This document shows positions 49,582-58,601 of a stretch of 64,000 nt of DNA, piece by piece. Source of the DNA: Pseudoalteromonas sp. P1-9 (GTDB lineage Bacteria; Pseudomonadota; Gammaproteobacteria; Enterobacterales; Alteromonadaceae). Position 1 is the stretch's first letter; each line of letters begins with the position of its first letter. Below the pieces are notes generated by a model that did not search any database, was not told the origin of the DNA, and saw nothing but the letters and a program-made list of their open reading frames with translations. Location of the stretch: assembly GCF_001399975.1 (NCBI RefSeq), contig NZ_LKBD01000001.1:186001-250000 (forward strand), in the 5' to 3' direction. Made by a program: the position numbers and the translations under genes.

Positions 49582-51327
49582 TTATACCGTGAATTCGCGA
49601 GAGTTCTCATTAAGACGTTCGCTGGTTTGTTCGAGCATTTCAACCACTGCCATAAACTCGTTCATTCGATCAACGGCTTCTTTTGATATATCACTTAGAC
49701 CATTGATATTGGCATTTATGTCTTCGGTTACCGTAAGTTGCTCCTGTGATGCGGTTGCAACCCCTTGGGTCAGATCCTTAATTTTTCTCACAGCTTCAAA
49801 AATACTGTCGAGCACTTCTGAGGACACCATTACCTGTTGTTCAGTGGTACTTACTTGCTGTTGGCTTTGTTGAATTGCACTGTTGGCATTACCGGCTTTA
49901 ACTTGAAGCTGGTTAATAATATCGCGAATTTCTTCGGTAGATTGCTGTGTTCGCTGCGCCAAGGTACGTACTTCGTCTGCAACAACGGCAAAGCCTCTAC
50001 CTTGCTCTCCGGCTCTGGCTGCTTCAATTGCAGCATTAAGCGCAAGTAAGTTGGTTTGCTCGGCAATCGCCTGAATTACGCTCACTACGTTCGCAACCTG
50101 ATCACTTTGCTCTGTTAATTCTGAAATAATGTTAGCGGTTTGCTCAAAACGTGACGACAAATCACCAAATTGTTGACTGGTTTGTGACATCACCTCCATT
50201 CCACGCTGCGCTTCTAGCTCTACTTGGTTGGCATAATCTGCTGTGCTTACGGTGTTAGATGTCACCTCGTTTAAGGTTGCGGTCATTTCTTCTGCGGCTG
50301 TAGCGATGGTTTCTAAGCGCGAATTTTGCTCTTCGCTAATCGCTTTATTATTGCGAATGAACTCGCCCACCTCTTGTGAAGATTGAGACATTTGATTGCC
50401 CGCACTACCAATATTTGTGACTGTTTTTTGAAAGCTTTTGAGCATGCGGTTAACTACGCTTGCAACCGCACGTACTTCGGTTGCGCCTATTTCGTCTAAT
50501 GATTTACTCAAATCGTTAGCGCGACCTATTTCATCAAACGTTTTACCCAATAATTCAATGGGTTTTACAATTCTACGGCGCACTAAATAAACACCAAATA
50601 AACTAAAGCACATGGTAATAATTAAAATAACAATTACCCAATATAAATAGGATTCAACGCGTTTATTGGCAGTTTCTACATTGTTTTGGGTGCGCGTTTC
50701 TAGGGCGGTGAAAAACGATTCAACGGGTTTCATAATATCCGCTTTAAAGCGATGGTAGTCTTCACTGTGTGTGAGTTGAATGGCTTTTGCTAAATCGGGT
50801 GAGCCGTTGATTGTATAGTTGCCAGACGCGTCTTTGAATTTACCTTTCACGGCGTTCATCGCTTCGACTTCTAATGCGACTAAGCCGTCGGAATTCTTCT
50901 GAGCTTGTGTTAAATAGTCGAGCTCTTTTTGCGTAAAGCCAGTGGCTTTCATTTCGTCGAGTAATACTGAGTGCTTGCCGTCTGGTTTGGGTTTACTGCC
51001 GTAATTGAGCACTAAATCCCAATAGATCTTATGATAGCCTTCAGGCCTTGGCTTTTCGCCATTGCGAATTGCTAGCACATCCATATACATTTTTTCGTAT
51101 TTGTCGTTACCCGTAACGGCATAAGTGCGCCCTAAGCGGGTGAGGTCGTCTGAGCTTTGTCGTAATTCGTCGGCAAGTTGATACGCTTTGTAGCGGTTAT
51201 CCGCCATCTCTTCTACGTCGATTAACGCGTTATACATGTTAATTACTAGCAGAGTCACTACTAAGACAAATACAATAATGCCACTAAAAATGGTCGTCAT
51301 TAAAATGCGAATGGAGTTTAGCTTCAT
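49582..51327 (-). CDS. Methyl-accepting chemotaxis protein
   Basis: 581 residues from the ATG at 51325-51327, with AAAGG at 8 nt (in-frame alternatives upstream are less supported). First membrane helix near residues 8-32, periplasmic helical sensor region of about 170 residues, second helix ([20 protein letters not shown]), HAMP, and the signalling hairpin with the highly conserved tip [20 protein letters not shown]. It carries environmental signals to CheA/CheW. The sensed ligand is unknown. No che genes are near. Confidence 0.93.
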   Translation of the reverse strand: MKLNSIRILMTTIFSGIIVFVLVVTLLVINMYNALIDVEEMADNRYKAYQLADELRQSSDDLTRLGRTYAVTGNDKYEKMYMDVLAIRNGEKPRPEGYHKIYWDLVLNYGSKPKPDGKHSVLLDEMKATGFTQKELDYLTQAQKNSDGLVALEVEAMNAVKGKFKDASGNYTINGSPDLAKAIQLTHSEDYHRFKADIMKPVESFFTALETRTQNNVETANKRVESYLYWVIVILIITMCFSLFGVYLVRRRIVKPIELLGKTFDEIGRANDLSKSLDEIGATEVRAVASVVNRMLKSFQKTVTNIGSAGNQMSQSSQEVGEFIRNNKAISEEQNSRLETIATAAEEMTATLNEVTSNTVSTADYANQVELEAQRGMEVMSQTSQQFGDLSSRFEQTANIISELTEQSDQVANVVSVIQAIAEQTNLLALNAAIEAARAGEQGRGFAVVADEVRTLAQRTQQSTEEIRDIINQLQVKAGNANSAIQQSQQQVSTTEQQVMVSSEVLDSIFEAVRKIKDLTQGVATASQEQLTVTEDINANINGLSDISKEAVDRMNEFMAVVEMLEQTSERLNENSREFTV

Positions 51328-51459
51328 CGTCATTACCTTTGTTGAAGTAACCACAATAAAGACTAGTGCAGGACTAAACATTCAGCTAGCTGTAAATTTA
51401 CAACTAGCGCTGGCATCTGCCAATTTTTGGCTGATGAAGCAAAGCGAACTAAAAACAGC

Positions 51460-51930
51460 TTATTTCAATAAATCGCGCAGCAATACTGCTTTATTTGATG
51501 TTGTAAGCATGGCTTTGTTCTTGGGTAATTGTTTAAGTTTCTCAGCAACTTGTTTTTGTTCATTTAGGGTTAGCTCGCCATACATCCTTGGGTAAGGCCA
51601 GCCATAGCCCCAACGAAATGTGGTAGGTAAAAACGGTGAGCCGCCAACGCGCACGCCTGCCAACATCAAATTTGCTATTTGTTTTTCTCCCACTTCGGCG
51701 ACGCATATTTTAAGTGCCATATCGGCATCTTTGCGCTGCTGGTAAGTGCCACCTTGCCAATACGCTAAATCGTGTGCCACACAGCAATTAAGCCAAAGAC
51801 TATTTTGCTCAAAAGTACCGTCGGGAAAGGCGCTGCAACCATCACTGGTAAAGGGTTTCAGTTCGTTTGACGCAGCGACGGTTTGGGTAAAAAACAACAA
51901 ACCAATACTTGCTAAGATTGTGTATCTCAT
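51460..51930 (-). CDS. Secreted protein with phospholipase A2-like motif
   Basis: 156 residues with a signal peptide (MRYTILASIGLLFFTQTVAAS). After FTSDGCSAFPDG comes WLNCCVAHDLAYWQGGT: CC-x2-HD-x2-Y is the catalytic helix pattern of secreted phospholipase A2, with His and Asp in place; further Cys and Asp follow. The fold is not otherwise evident. It could hydrolyse phospholipids or only keep the scaffold. No neighbours suggest a pathway. Confidence 0.65.
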   Translation of the reverse strand: MRYTILASIGLLFFTQTVAASNELKPFTSDGCSAFPDGTFEQNSLWLNCCVAHDLAYWQGGTYQQRKDADMALKICVAEVGEKQIANLMLAGVRVGGSPFLPTTFRWGYGWPYPRMYGELTLNEQKQVAEKLKQLPKNKAMLTTSNKAVLLRDLLK

Positions 51931-52178
51931 TGAGTGTTTAAATACGCGAGGATTATGCTGTGCGTTAGCATATCAGAATGTTGCAATAAGAGAACCATAT
52001 TACACCTATTAGATATATGGTTTTTAACAAAAAACAAAGGGTTGCTAGTTGGCATTATTATTTCCTTACCATCACCGCCTCTCCTTAAACACTTAGTAAC
52101 ATTAATGACACATGGATTTGATGACAACTCATTAACAAGCGTGTTATAAATTAGCTGCACAACAAGGAGTTATACACA

Positions 52179-52487
52179 TTGAACGTGAATGATGAAAAAG
52201 AACAAACTGCTACGGTAATTTGTTTTTTAATTGGCGGCTTAGTATTAGCCACCGGAATTTATGATTTTTTCCATTACGACCTGCATATTCGAGATCTGGT
52301 AAACATAGTTGCGGTTTTTCTTATTCTTGTCGGCCTGGGTTTAGCACCAAAAACCTTTTTTACGCCGATTGGCAAACTGTTTTCAACGTCTTACAGGTTA
52401 CCCACATTAGTGAATTCAAAAATACAGCAAAGCCTTATTATTAGTGGCGTGTTGCTAAGTCTGGTATGCATTATTTGGGGATATTGA
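52179..52487 (+). CDS. Small membrane protein
   Basis: 102 residues with three or so membrane helices (VICFLIGGLVLATGIYDFF; LVNIVAVFLILVGLGL; SLIISGVLLSLVCIIWGY). The start is TTG at 52179 with AAGGAG 11 nt before. The second half has a Pro/Ser-rich loop. No family recognised. It stands alone, with 248 bp of gene-free sequence upstream. Confidence 0.6.
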   Translation: MNVNDEKEQTATVICFLIGGLVLATGIYDFFHYDLHIRDLVNIVAVFLILVGLGLAPKTFFTPIGKLFSTSYRLPTLVNSKIQQSLIISGVLLSLVCIIWGY

Positions 52488-52618
52488 TACTAACTGAGTT
52501 AACTTAGCGGGCAGTTAGGTTAGCAACATAGAAAGAATTAACAAGGCTACCAAAATTGTGTTAATGGCGAAATAACGTGCAACGTGAGTTGTTGCTAGCC
52601 AAGCAAAATGAGGCAAAT

Positions 52619-53038
52619 ATGAACGTATTTATGTTAATTGCAGGCGGGTTAAGTGCTTGCGCCGCCTTGTTACATTTGGCGTGCATTTACTTTGGTGCGC
52701 CTTGGTATCGTATGTTGGGCGCAGGTGAACAAATGGCAAGGCTTGCCGAGCAAGGCAGTCATCAACCTGCGCTTATTACGAGTGTTATCTTTGTGGTGCT
52801 CGCAATCTGGTCTGCCTATGCGTTTTCTGCGGCAGGACTATTTATAAAGTTACCTTTACTGCGCTTGGCGTTGATTTTAATTACGTTTATATATTTGGCG
52901 CGCGGCATTGCGGGCTTTTTCTTTATTTCATCCCCTATCGGACGAAGCCCCGAATTTTGGCTTTGGAGTTCACTGATTTGCTTAGTATTTGGTCTAGTGC
53001 ATTTGATTGGCATTAAACAAACATGGGCAACTTTATAG
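52619..53038 (+). CDS. Small four-helix membrane protein
   Basis: 139 residues from the ATG at 52619, which has TGAGG 5 nt upstream; the longer frame from 52577 uses a poor start. Four hydrophobic helices (FMLIAGGLSACAALLHLACIY; ALITSVIFVVLAIWSAYAFS; LALILITFIYLARGIAGFFF; WSSLICLVFGLVHLIG). The start helix with a short polar loop, ACIYFGAPWYRMLGAGE, recalls DUF-type proteins found near GST-like genes. Role unknown. Confidence 0.7.
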   Translation: MNVFMLIAGGLSACAALLHLACIYFGAPWYRMLGAGEQMARLAEQGSHQPALITSVIFVVLAIWSAYAFSAAGLFIKLPLLRLALILITFIYLARGIAGFFFISSPIGRSPEFWLWSSLICLVFGLVHLIGIKQTWATL

Positions 53039-53104
53039 TGATTTTACAGATTTCAACTAAGCCGTTTGAGTTAGGTTTAGCGCATTGCATATTGAGTAAC
53101 TATT

Positions 53105-53563
53105 TTGGAACTAATTAATTATTTAAACGCACACTTTTATACCAAACAACAACTACTTGAGCTAAGCAAAATACCTGAAAGTGTGTTTCAACAGTGGCAG
53201 TCTAACGGGCTTATGCCAAAGTGTTCATTTCAGCCTGCTTTTATGGGCACTTTTTGGGGATATTACCGAATGCCGCCTAACAAACGCGATATGGTGACAG
53301 TCAACCGTCATTTAGACAGTTGCATTAATTGTTTAGAAACCATTAATAAGCAATTGCAGCAAACCCCTTACTTGGCAGGGAGCACGCTTTCACTTGCAGA
53401 TATTGTTGTTGGCGCAGTGATTTATCGATTAACCTCACAAGGCTTAATGATACCCTTGCCAAAATATGTGAGTGATTGGTATCAAGTGCTTAAATCTCGA
53501 CCCGGTTATAAAACTTGGGTGATGAGTGATTTTACCGAACTAAAAGCCCGAGAAGACTTCTAA
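53105..53563 (+). CDS. Chimeric DUF6058-like/GST C-domain remnant
   Basis: 152 residues. The first 41 (ELINYLNAHFYTKQQLLEL to MPKCS) look like the start of a DUF6058-type protein with a small helix-turn motif. From residue 42 the sequence changes to the C-terminal helical domain of a glutathione S-transferase (FQPAFMGTFWGYYRMPP, then YLAGSTLSLADIVVGAVIYR). The thioredoxin half with the glutathione site is missing. A deletion that fused two neighbouring genes near position 53228 would explain it. Start TTG 53105. A working GST is unlikely. Confidence 0.6.
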   Translation: MELINYLNAHFYTKQQLLELSKIPESVFQQWQSNGLMPKCSFQPAFMGTFWGYYRMPPNKRDMVTVNRHLDSCINCLETINKQLQQTPYLAGSTLSLADIVVGAVIYRLTSQGLMIPLPKYVSDWYQVLKSRPGYKTWVMSDFTELKAREDF

Positions 53564-53606
53564 CCCTATGATTTATTAATGGCAATCACATTAAAAGGAA
53601 GGTTCT

Positions 53607-54248
53607 GTGTATCAGTTATATTATTATCCGCTTAATGCCAGTATGGCGCCGCATTTTATACTTGAAGCGCTGGGCGTAGAGTATCAGTTGATTAAGGTCG
53701 ACAGAAAAAGTAATCAACAAAAATCAACAGAGTATTTGGCATTAAACCCTGCAGGGCGCATTCCTACCTTAATTGATAACGGCACTGCAATTTTTGAAAG
53801 TCCTGCCATTTGCATTCACTTAGCCGAAAATCACCCAGATGCGAATTTGATCCCGCCTTTAGGTGATATTAATCGCCCGGTATTTTTCCAGTGGATGATG
53901 TACTTAACCAATACGGTTCAGGCTGAACTTATGGTGTACTTTTACCCTGAAAAACACACCTTAGATGCACAGCATGCAACACAGATTGTTGAGGCGCAAG
54001 AAGCACGCATTACCGATATGCTCGCGCTGCTTGATAATGAACTAAAACATAAAAATTATTTGGTTGGGCAAAGTGTGACGGCCTGTGACTTTTTCTTATT
54101 TATGTTGTGTGTATGGGCTGACGAATTTAAAAAGCCGCCGCTTGCATTTAACAACTTAGCGCGTTTTTTAAAAAACCTAGCACAGCACAGTGCGATTAAA
54201 ACTGTGTGTGAAAAAGAAGGGCTAAGCCTTCTCGATTATCAATCGTAG
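53607..54248 (+). CDS. Glutathione S-transferase
   Basis: 213 residues. N-terminal thioredoxin half: YYYPLNASMAPHFILEALG, the cis-Pro motif in NPAGRIPTLID and ESPAICIHLAE (glutathione binding); C-terminal all-helical half (ACDFFLFMLCVWADEF). It resembles the bacterial beta/YfcG-like classes with Asn-Ala-Ser at the active site rather than Cys. Start GTG with AAGGAAGG just upstream. Conjugates glutathione to electrophiles in the cytoplasm. It ends 5 bp before a GNAT gene. Confidence 0.9.
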   Translation: MYQLYYYPLNASMAPHFILEALGVEYQLIKVDRKSNQQKSTEYLALNPAGRIPTLIDNGTAIFESPAICIHLAENHPDANLIPPLGDINRPVFFQWMMYLTNTVQAELMVYFYPEKHTLDAQHATQIVEAQEARITDMLALLDNELKHKNYLVGQSVTACDFFLFMLCVWADEFKKPPLAFNNLARFLKNLAQHSAIKTVCEKEGLSLLDYQS

Positions 54249-54259
54249 CGAGCGTGATT

Positions 54260-54673
54260 ATGGCGTTAATTTATCAAGAAACCGTACCAAGCCCCGAGGA
54301 ATTTTGCGAGATGCGCATTAAAGCAGGGCTTTCTGCAAAATCGCTAAAAGCAGCAAGCATTGCATTACCGAATAGTTTGTACGGCATTTCAATACGCGAT
54401 GGTAAGCAGTTAATAGCTATGGGGCGTGTAGTTGGAGATGGCGCGTGCAATTTTGAAGTGGTGGATATTGCGGTAGACCCAGCCTATCAAGGTCGTGGTT
54501 TAGGCCGTGAGGTGATGCAATACATTGATAACTATCTAGCATCGGTCGCGCTTGAAGGTTCGTACGTGTCTATGATCGCTGATGAGCCAGCTTTTTACGA
54601 AAAATTAGGTTATCGATTGGTTGCGCCGAAAAGCCAAGGTATGACAAAAAAATTTATTCCGATTAAAGAGTAA
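54260..54673 (+). CDS. GNAT-family N-acetyltransferase
   Basis: 137 residues from the ATG at 54260; the GTG at 54254 would add two. Motif A is VDIAVDPAYQGRGLGREVMQY, the C-terminal YEKLGYRL region is present. Matches the short single-domain GNATs that often take small amines. It follows the GST at 5 bp and probably shares its transcript. Confidence 0.88.
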   Translation: MALIYQETVPSPEEFCEMRIKAGLSAKSLKAASIALPNSLYGISIRDGKQLIAMGRVVGDGACNFEVVDIAVDPAYQGRGLGREVMQYIDNYLASVALEGSYVSMIADEPAFYEKLGYRLVAPKSQGMTKKFIPIKE

Positions 54674-54706
54674 GTTGCAAAGCAAGCCTCAGGCTTGCTT
54701 TGCAAC
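54674..54706. terminator. Long palindrome between convergent genes
   Basis: 16-bp perfect arms (54674-54689 and 54691-54706) around a single C, between the convergent GNAT and TonB receptor genes. No T run, so it may act as a bidirectional hairpin. Confidence 0.6.
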
Positions 54707-54719
54707 GCGAAGTTAACGA

Positions 54720-56696
54720 TTAGTGACCAAATTTAATTCGAATGCCCGCATTAACCGTAAAACCATCATTGCGAGACCAAATATCAGTTGTCCAACGCCC
54801 GCTTGGGTCTTGCTGTGGTAGCACGAGCGAGTCCGTTTTTGTTTGACGTACGTTGAGTAAGTTTTCTGCATTTAAAAAGTAACTTACTCTGCCAAAGGTA
54901 ATTTGACCTAAAAGGCCTAGGTGCCAATACGCCTCACTCTTGTCGCGGTATGGGTTATTTTCTAAGTGTTGTGTGCCTGTATAGTAAGCTTCAAAACCCA
55001 CTAAATGACTGCCATGCTCTTCCCACATAATAACTGCACCTGCAGAATGTTTGGGGGTTAAATCAAGCGGTGTGCTACCCATGCCATTGCTATTTTGTCT
55101 ACTGGCATCAAGATACAAATAGCTGCCGGTCAGTTTTATATCGTGCCAGCGATAGCGCAGTAATAACTCCGTACCATGAATATCAGTTTGTCCTTCGGCA
55201 TTAGTAATGCGCATCGTTTTACCACCAAATTCTTCAGGGTTGATGGACTGTAATTCAGTGACATTATCGATTTCAGAGGAAAATAAAGTAACACTCGACT
55301 CAATGTTATTAAGGGTGTAACTAATATCAATGGATGCGGTTGATGCGGTTTCTTCTTGCAGGTTTTCAAGCGGTGCTAAACGCGATAAACCAGTATCGTC
55401 AATGTCTTCAATAAACGGCGTAGGGGCAAAAAAACCTTTTCCGTATGAGCCGCGAATAGTCCAGTTTTCAGGGCGATAGAGTATGGATGCGCGCGGGCTA
55501 AATTGGGTGCCATATTCGCTGTGCCAATCGTTGCGCGCACTCAGTGACATCGACACATCATCCGTTGCATCATAATCGATTTGAGAGAATAACCCAGGTA
55601 CATGATAGTTGTAGTTAAACATAGCGAAGTCATCAGATTCAAATCGATCTGACTGATATGCTGCCCCCACAAGCCATGCAAGTGAGTCAGCGTAGCCAGA
55701 GACACTTGATTCAAGTAAATAGCTTTTGTGACTGTCATCTTCCAATACTGAGCCATACACATGTTGATGATCTTGCTGCATTGCAGAGCCGCGAATATTG
55801 AGATTCATCTCATCACTCAGAGGGCTATCGAAGATAAAACCGGTGTCGAGTCTTTGCGTATCTTGGTTTTGTGCGTACGGATTACCATCTGGCATCACTG
55901 CACCGTGTTTTGTACCGCCTTCACGGGTTTCTTGCATCGCGCCAACAGTTACATACAGGTTAGCACCGTGCTCGCTTTCCCAATACATACGTGGCCTGAC
56001 AGTGGCACGCTGATACTCTGCCATATCTAACCAGCCGTCGTTATCTAAGTCTTGCTGGTGTTGATTGTGCACGCCAGCGGTAACTGATACACGGGTTTTA
56101 TCGGTAACTGGTGTGGCAAAATAGGCTGTAATATCTTGCCCGTCTTTTGAGGTAGCGTTTAGTAATACCTCGCTTTCAAATTCATCGTTTGGTGTACGCG
56201 AAATTAAATTGATAACGCCGCCTAACGCTGAACCGCCATAAAGCGATGAAGCTGAGCCTTTTATAATTTCCACATTGGCTAGATCGGTGGGCGGGATCTG
56301 TAATAAACCAATAGAGGCAGTTTGGCCACCATAAAGTGGTAAACCATCGCTTAATAACTGGGTGTAACGGCCGTACAGCCCTTGTAAACGAATATTCGCA
56401 CTGCCAAGCGCAGGCGAAGTATTTTGCACGCGTACGCCACCGGTTTCAGCCACCAACATCGAAATATTCCCAGGGCGCATCAGCGCCTTTTCTTGGATTT
56501 CTTCGCCGTTTATTAGCTCAATACGGGTTGCTGATTCCGTGACGATGCGACCTAAACGGGATGCGGTCACTTGGATTTTTTCAATTGTCTTTTCGCCATG
56601 CTCGTGATGATGCTCATCATGATGGTCTTCACCAGCAACTAAAAGTGATGGCGATAGCATTAGCGCGAGCGCTAAACGTGATTTTTTTGTGTACAT
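54720..56696 (-). CDS. TonB-dependent receptor with His-rich N-terminus
   Basis: 658 residues. Signal peptide to about residue 22, then a His/Asp/Glu-rich lead (EDHHDEHHHEHGEK), the plug domain (KIQVTASRLGRIV, LLSDGLPLYGG) and a barrel that closes in IRIKFGH. Receptors with His-rich leads often serve metals such as zinc, copper or nickel. It ends next to a convergent GNAT and is 79 bp downstream of a Cys-rich CopL-like gene on the same strand, which supports a metal-linked role. Substrate unproven. Confidence 0.85.
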   Translation of the reverse strand: MYTKKSRLALALMLSPSLLVAGEDHHDEHHHEHGEKTIEKIQVTASRLGRIVTESATRIELINGEEIQEKALMRPGNISMLVAETGGVRVQNTSPALGSANIRLQGLYGRYTQLLSDGLPLYGGQTASIGLLQIPPTDLANVEIIKGSASSLYGGSALGGVINLISRTPNDEFESEVLLNATSKDGQDITAYFATPVTDKTRVSVTAGVHNQHQQDLDNDGWLDMAEYQRATVRPRMYWESEHGANLYVTVGAMQETREGGTKHGAVMPDGNPYAQNQDTQRLDTGFIFDSPLSDEMNLNIRGSAMQQDHQHVYGSVLEDDSHKSYLLESSVSGYADSLAWLVGAAYQSDRFESDDFAMFNYNYHVPGLFSQIDYDATDDVSMSLSARNDWHSEYGTQFSPRASILYRPENWTIRGSYGKGFFAPTPFIEDIDDTGLSRLAPLENLQEETASTASIDISYTLNNIESSVTLFSSEIDNVTELQSINPEEFGGKTMRITNAEGQTDIHGTELLLRYRWHDIKLTGSYLYLDASRQNSNGMGSTPLDLTPKHSAGAVIMWEEHGSHLVGFEAYYTGTQHLENNPYRDKSEAYWHLGLLGQITFGRVSYFLNAENLLNVRQTKTDSLVLPQQDPSGRWTTDIWSRNDGFTVNAGIRIKFGH

Positions 56697-56775
56697 TTTT
56701 ACCTCAAATATATGCCGTGCACGCCTAAAAAGTGTGCATTAAAACCTTTTGTAACGGATTTTAAAGGGACTAACC

Positions 56776-57132
56776 CTAGGCACTAAAAATGGGAGGTCTA
56801 AATGGGGACTCTATTCGGCTGAGCGGTGAGCTCATATAGTGTTGGTGGAAAGTGTTATTAATGAGCTGCACAGGATGCTGTGCCAGCGGTGACAAATATA
56901 AAAATGATGCGCAGGTATTGGCGGGACAAATACAGTCGCTTTCGCAGCATTCAACATCGCAGCAGTCGTCGCTCTCTTCGCTGACGTTGGACGTGGCATC
57001 AATTTGCGAGCTAATAGTGTGAGTGTCATTAAGTGATTCTACCGATAGCGCATAGTGGTTCGCCACTGCTTGCCCAGTAAAGGCAAATAACAATGTTATT
57101 AATACAACCAATTGTACGAATGGCTTAAACAT
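56776..57132 (-). CDS. Secreted Cys-rich CopL-like protein
   Basis: 118 residues with a signal peptide (FKPFVQLVVLITLLFAFTGQAVA). Cysteines are packed in DDCCDVECCESDCICPANTC: eight Cys in about 20 residues, suited to binding Cu(I) or Zn. The end, ESPFRPPIFSA, resembles the RPP tail of CopL/DUF2946 copper proteins. It precedes the His-rich TonB receptor by 79 bp on the same strand, so the two may form one metal-linked unit. Confidence 0.65.
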   Translation of the reverse strand: MFKPFVQLVVLITLLFAFTGQAVANHYALSVESLNDTHTISSQIDATSNVSEESDDCCDVECCESDCICPANTCASFLYLSPLAQHPVQLINNTFHQHYMSSPLSRIESPFRPPIFSA

Positions 57133-57221
57133 ATCACTCTCACATTAAATTCAGCGATATTCTAAAAGGCTTTATAAGGAATGTGAAGTTTATCTTTAAA
57201 TGACTGCTGTATATACTTTAA

Positions 57222-57261
57222 AGCATGCAACCAGCTTGGTGATTTAAACAGGTTGCATGCT
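57222..57261 (-). terminator. Hairpin after the XRE gene
   Basis: Perfect 11-bp arms AGCATGCAACC (57222-57232) / GGTTGCATGCT (57251-57261) directly after the stop at 57269. No strong T run. Confidence 0.6.
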
Positions 57262-57268
57262 GTGAACA

Positions 57269-58246
57269 CTAATCCGAGTCTTTGCTCATTAAACCCATTA
57301 ACCCCACCAGCGCGGCAAATAGCACGCCTGCTACAGGCCAAATAATCCAAGTAACGCCCCAGTTCATTGTCCATAAGCTCCACGCTAGGAAAATAGCGAC
57401 CACTAAAGGCCAGTAAAACGGCGCAAGTTTTAGGGCGTTGCGTTCACTTTGGGTGAGTTCGCGGTTTTTATCTCCTTCGTTTAATACGTGTTTATAGGCT
57501 TCATATTCACTTGATGCAGGAATAATCACCCATAAACCTAAGGTAACGATAAACAATAACGCGGCGAGCATCAGCAAGGTTAAATCGGTGCGACCAATCA
57601 GCATAATAACTAATAATAATGGAATGCTACTGGTAATAAATAAGGTAACCGCAAGCGATACTTTGCCGTTGTACTTAGGTGTGAATGTATCGATTTTTTC
57701 ACTAAAGGCACTATGCACACCATACATGAGTTCAAATTTACCTTTTTCAATGGGGGCAATGGCACGCTCATATTGATTGGTTTGGATCACCAAACGCACA
57801 CCTGCTGCAATTAGAATAAAAATGGAAATTATGCCAAACACCACTGCGGTATTTTTATTTAACGCAATGCTATTGTTATTGGCTAATGCCAACAGAAAAA
57901 ACAAAGGCACAGCAGAGCATACAAAAAATGCAACGCCTTTTGCGGTGAGAATGGCTTGGGCTTTTTTGGTGTTTACGTAGTCGATAGCTTGCTCTAGGCT
58001 AATTTGTGTTAAGTCATTATCGCGCTCGTCTAAGTGTTCAGCCGTTTCGATTTCATCTTTTAATAAAAAGTCGGTTGAGACATTAAACAGTTCAGCCAAT
58101 TTGATAATTTTATTTAAATCAGGAATGCTGTTGGTGCTCTCCCATTTTGAAACCGATTGGCGCGATACGCCCATTTTTTCGGCTAATTCTTCTTGTGACC
58201 AGCCCAGCTGCTTTCTTAATGTAATTATTTTCTCGGATAAGATCAT
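57269..58246 (-). CDS. XRE-family regulator with membrane domain
   Basis: 325 residues. Helix-turn-helix at the N-terminus (RKQLGWSQEELAEKMGVSRQSVSKWE, residues 11-36), then a linker and about six to seven membrane helices (first near 105-130). This layout resembles the membrane-anchored XRE regulators that control cell-envelope functions in Firmicutes and some proteobacteria. Divergent from the DUF3369 response regulator. Signal unknown. Confidence 0.85.
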   Translation of the reverse strand: MILSEKIITLRKQLGWSQEELAEKMGVSRQSVSKWESTNSIPDLNKIIKLAELFNVSTDFLLKDEIETAEHLDERDNDLTQISLEQAIDYVNTKKAQAILTAKGVAFFVCSAVPLFFLLALANNNSIALNKNTAVVFGIISIFILIAAGVRLVIQTNQYERAIAPIEKGKFELMYGVHSAFSEKIDTFTPKYNGKVSLAVTLFITSSIPLLLVIMLIGRTDLTLLMLAALLFIVTLGLWVIIPASSEYEAYKHVLNEGDKNRELTQSERNALKLAPFYWPLVVAIFLAWSLWTMNWGVTWIIWPVAGVLFAALVGLMGLMSKDSD

Positions 58247-58568
58247 TGTTCGTTACTCTGATTGTTAAATTGCCTCTAGCTTAGGAATTTCAAGGGTTGC
58301 ACACTAGCAAACTGACTTGGAATCTTGTCAACTGGCAGTTGCATTTACTTAATTTTGCTAAAAAACGGCAATTTTTTTACTTTCTAGCATACCGTTTATT
58401 GATTAATCGGCCAGTAAATTATTTATGCGTTTTTATAACTTTTTTGCCGCGTTTTTGTTGCAGCCCAATAGGCAATTTTCAAAAAGCGCGAAGTTGTATT
58501 TATGCGCTTTTATTTTTCTTACTTAGTTTTGATTTAAGTCCTTTTGTGAAATAACTTTAGTTGATAGA
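58247..58568. other. Intergenic region between XRE gene and two-component genes
   Basis: 322 bp with both promoters. The inverted repeat AAAAGCGC (58482-58489)/GCGCTTTT (58504-58511), followed by TTTTATTTTTCTT, forms a terminator-like hairpin in the plus direction ahead of the response regulator, possibly an attenuator. No gene is seen. Confidence 0.4.
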
Positions 58569-58601
58569 TTGGTTAGCAAAACAACGATTGCTGGATACAA
58601 G

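Noticed and set aside
51934..52149. Overlapping small frames on both strands before 52179
   Set aside because: No ribosome sites and mutual overlap; likely promoter region.
58297..58554. 85-residue frame in the XRE/response-regulator gap
   Set aside because: No ribosome site, low-complexity hydrophobic composition, and it overlaps a terminator-like hairpin.
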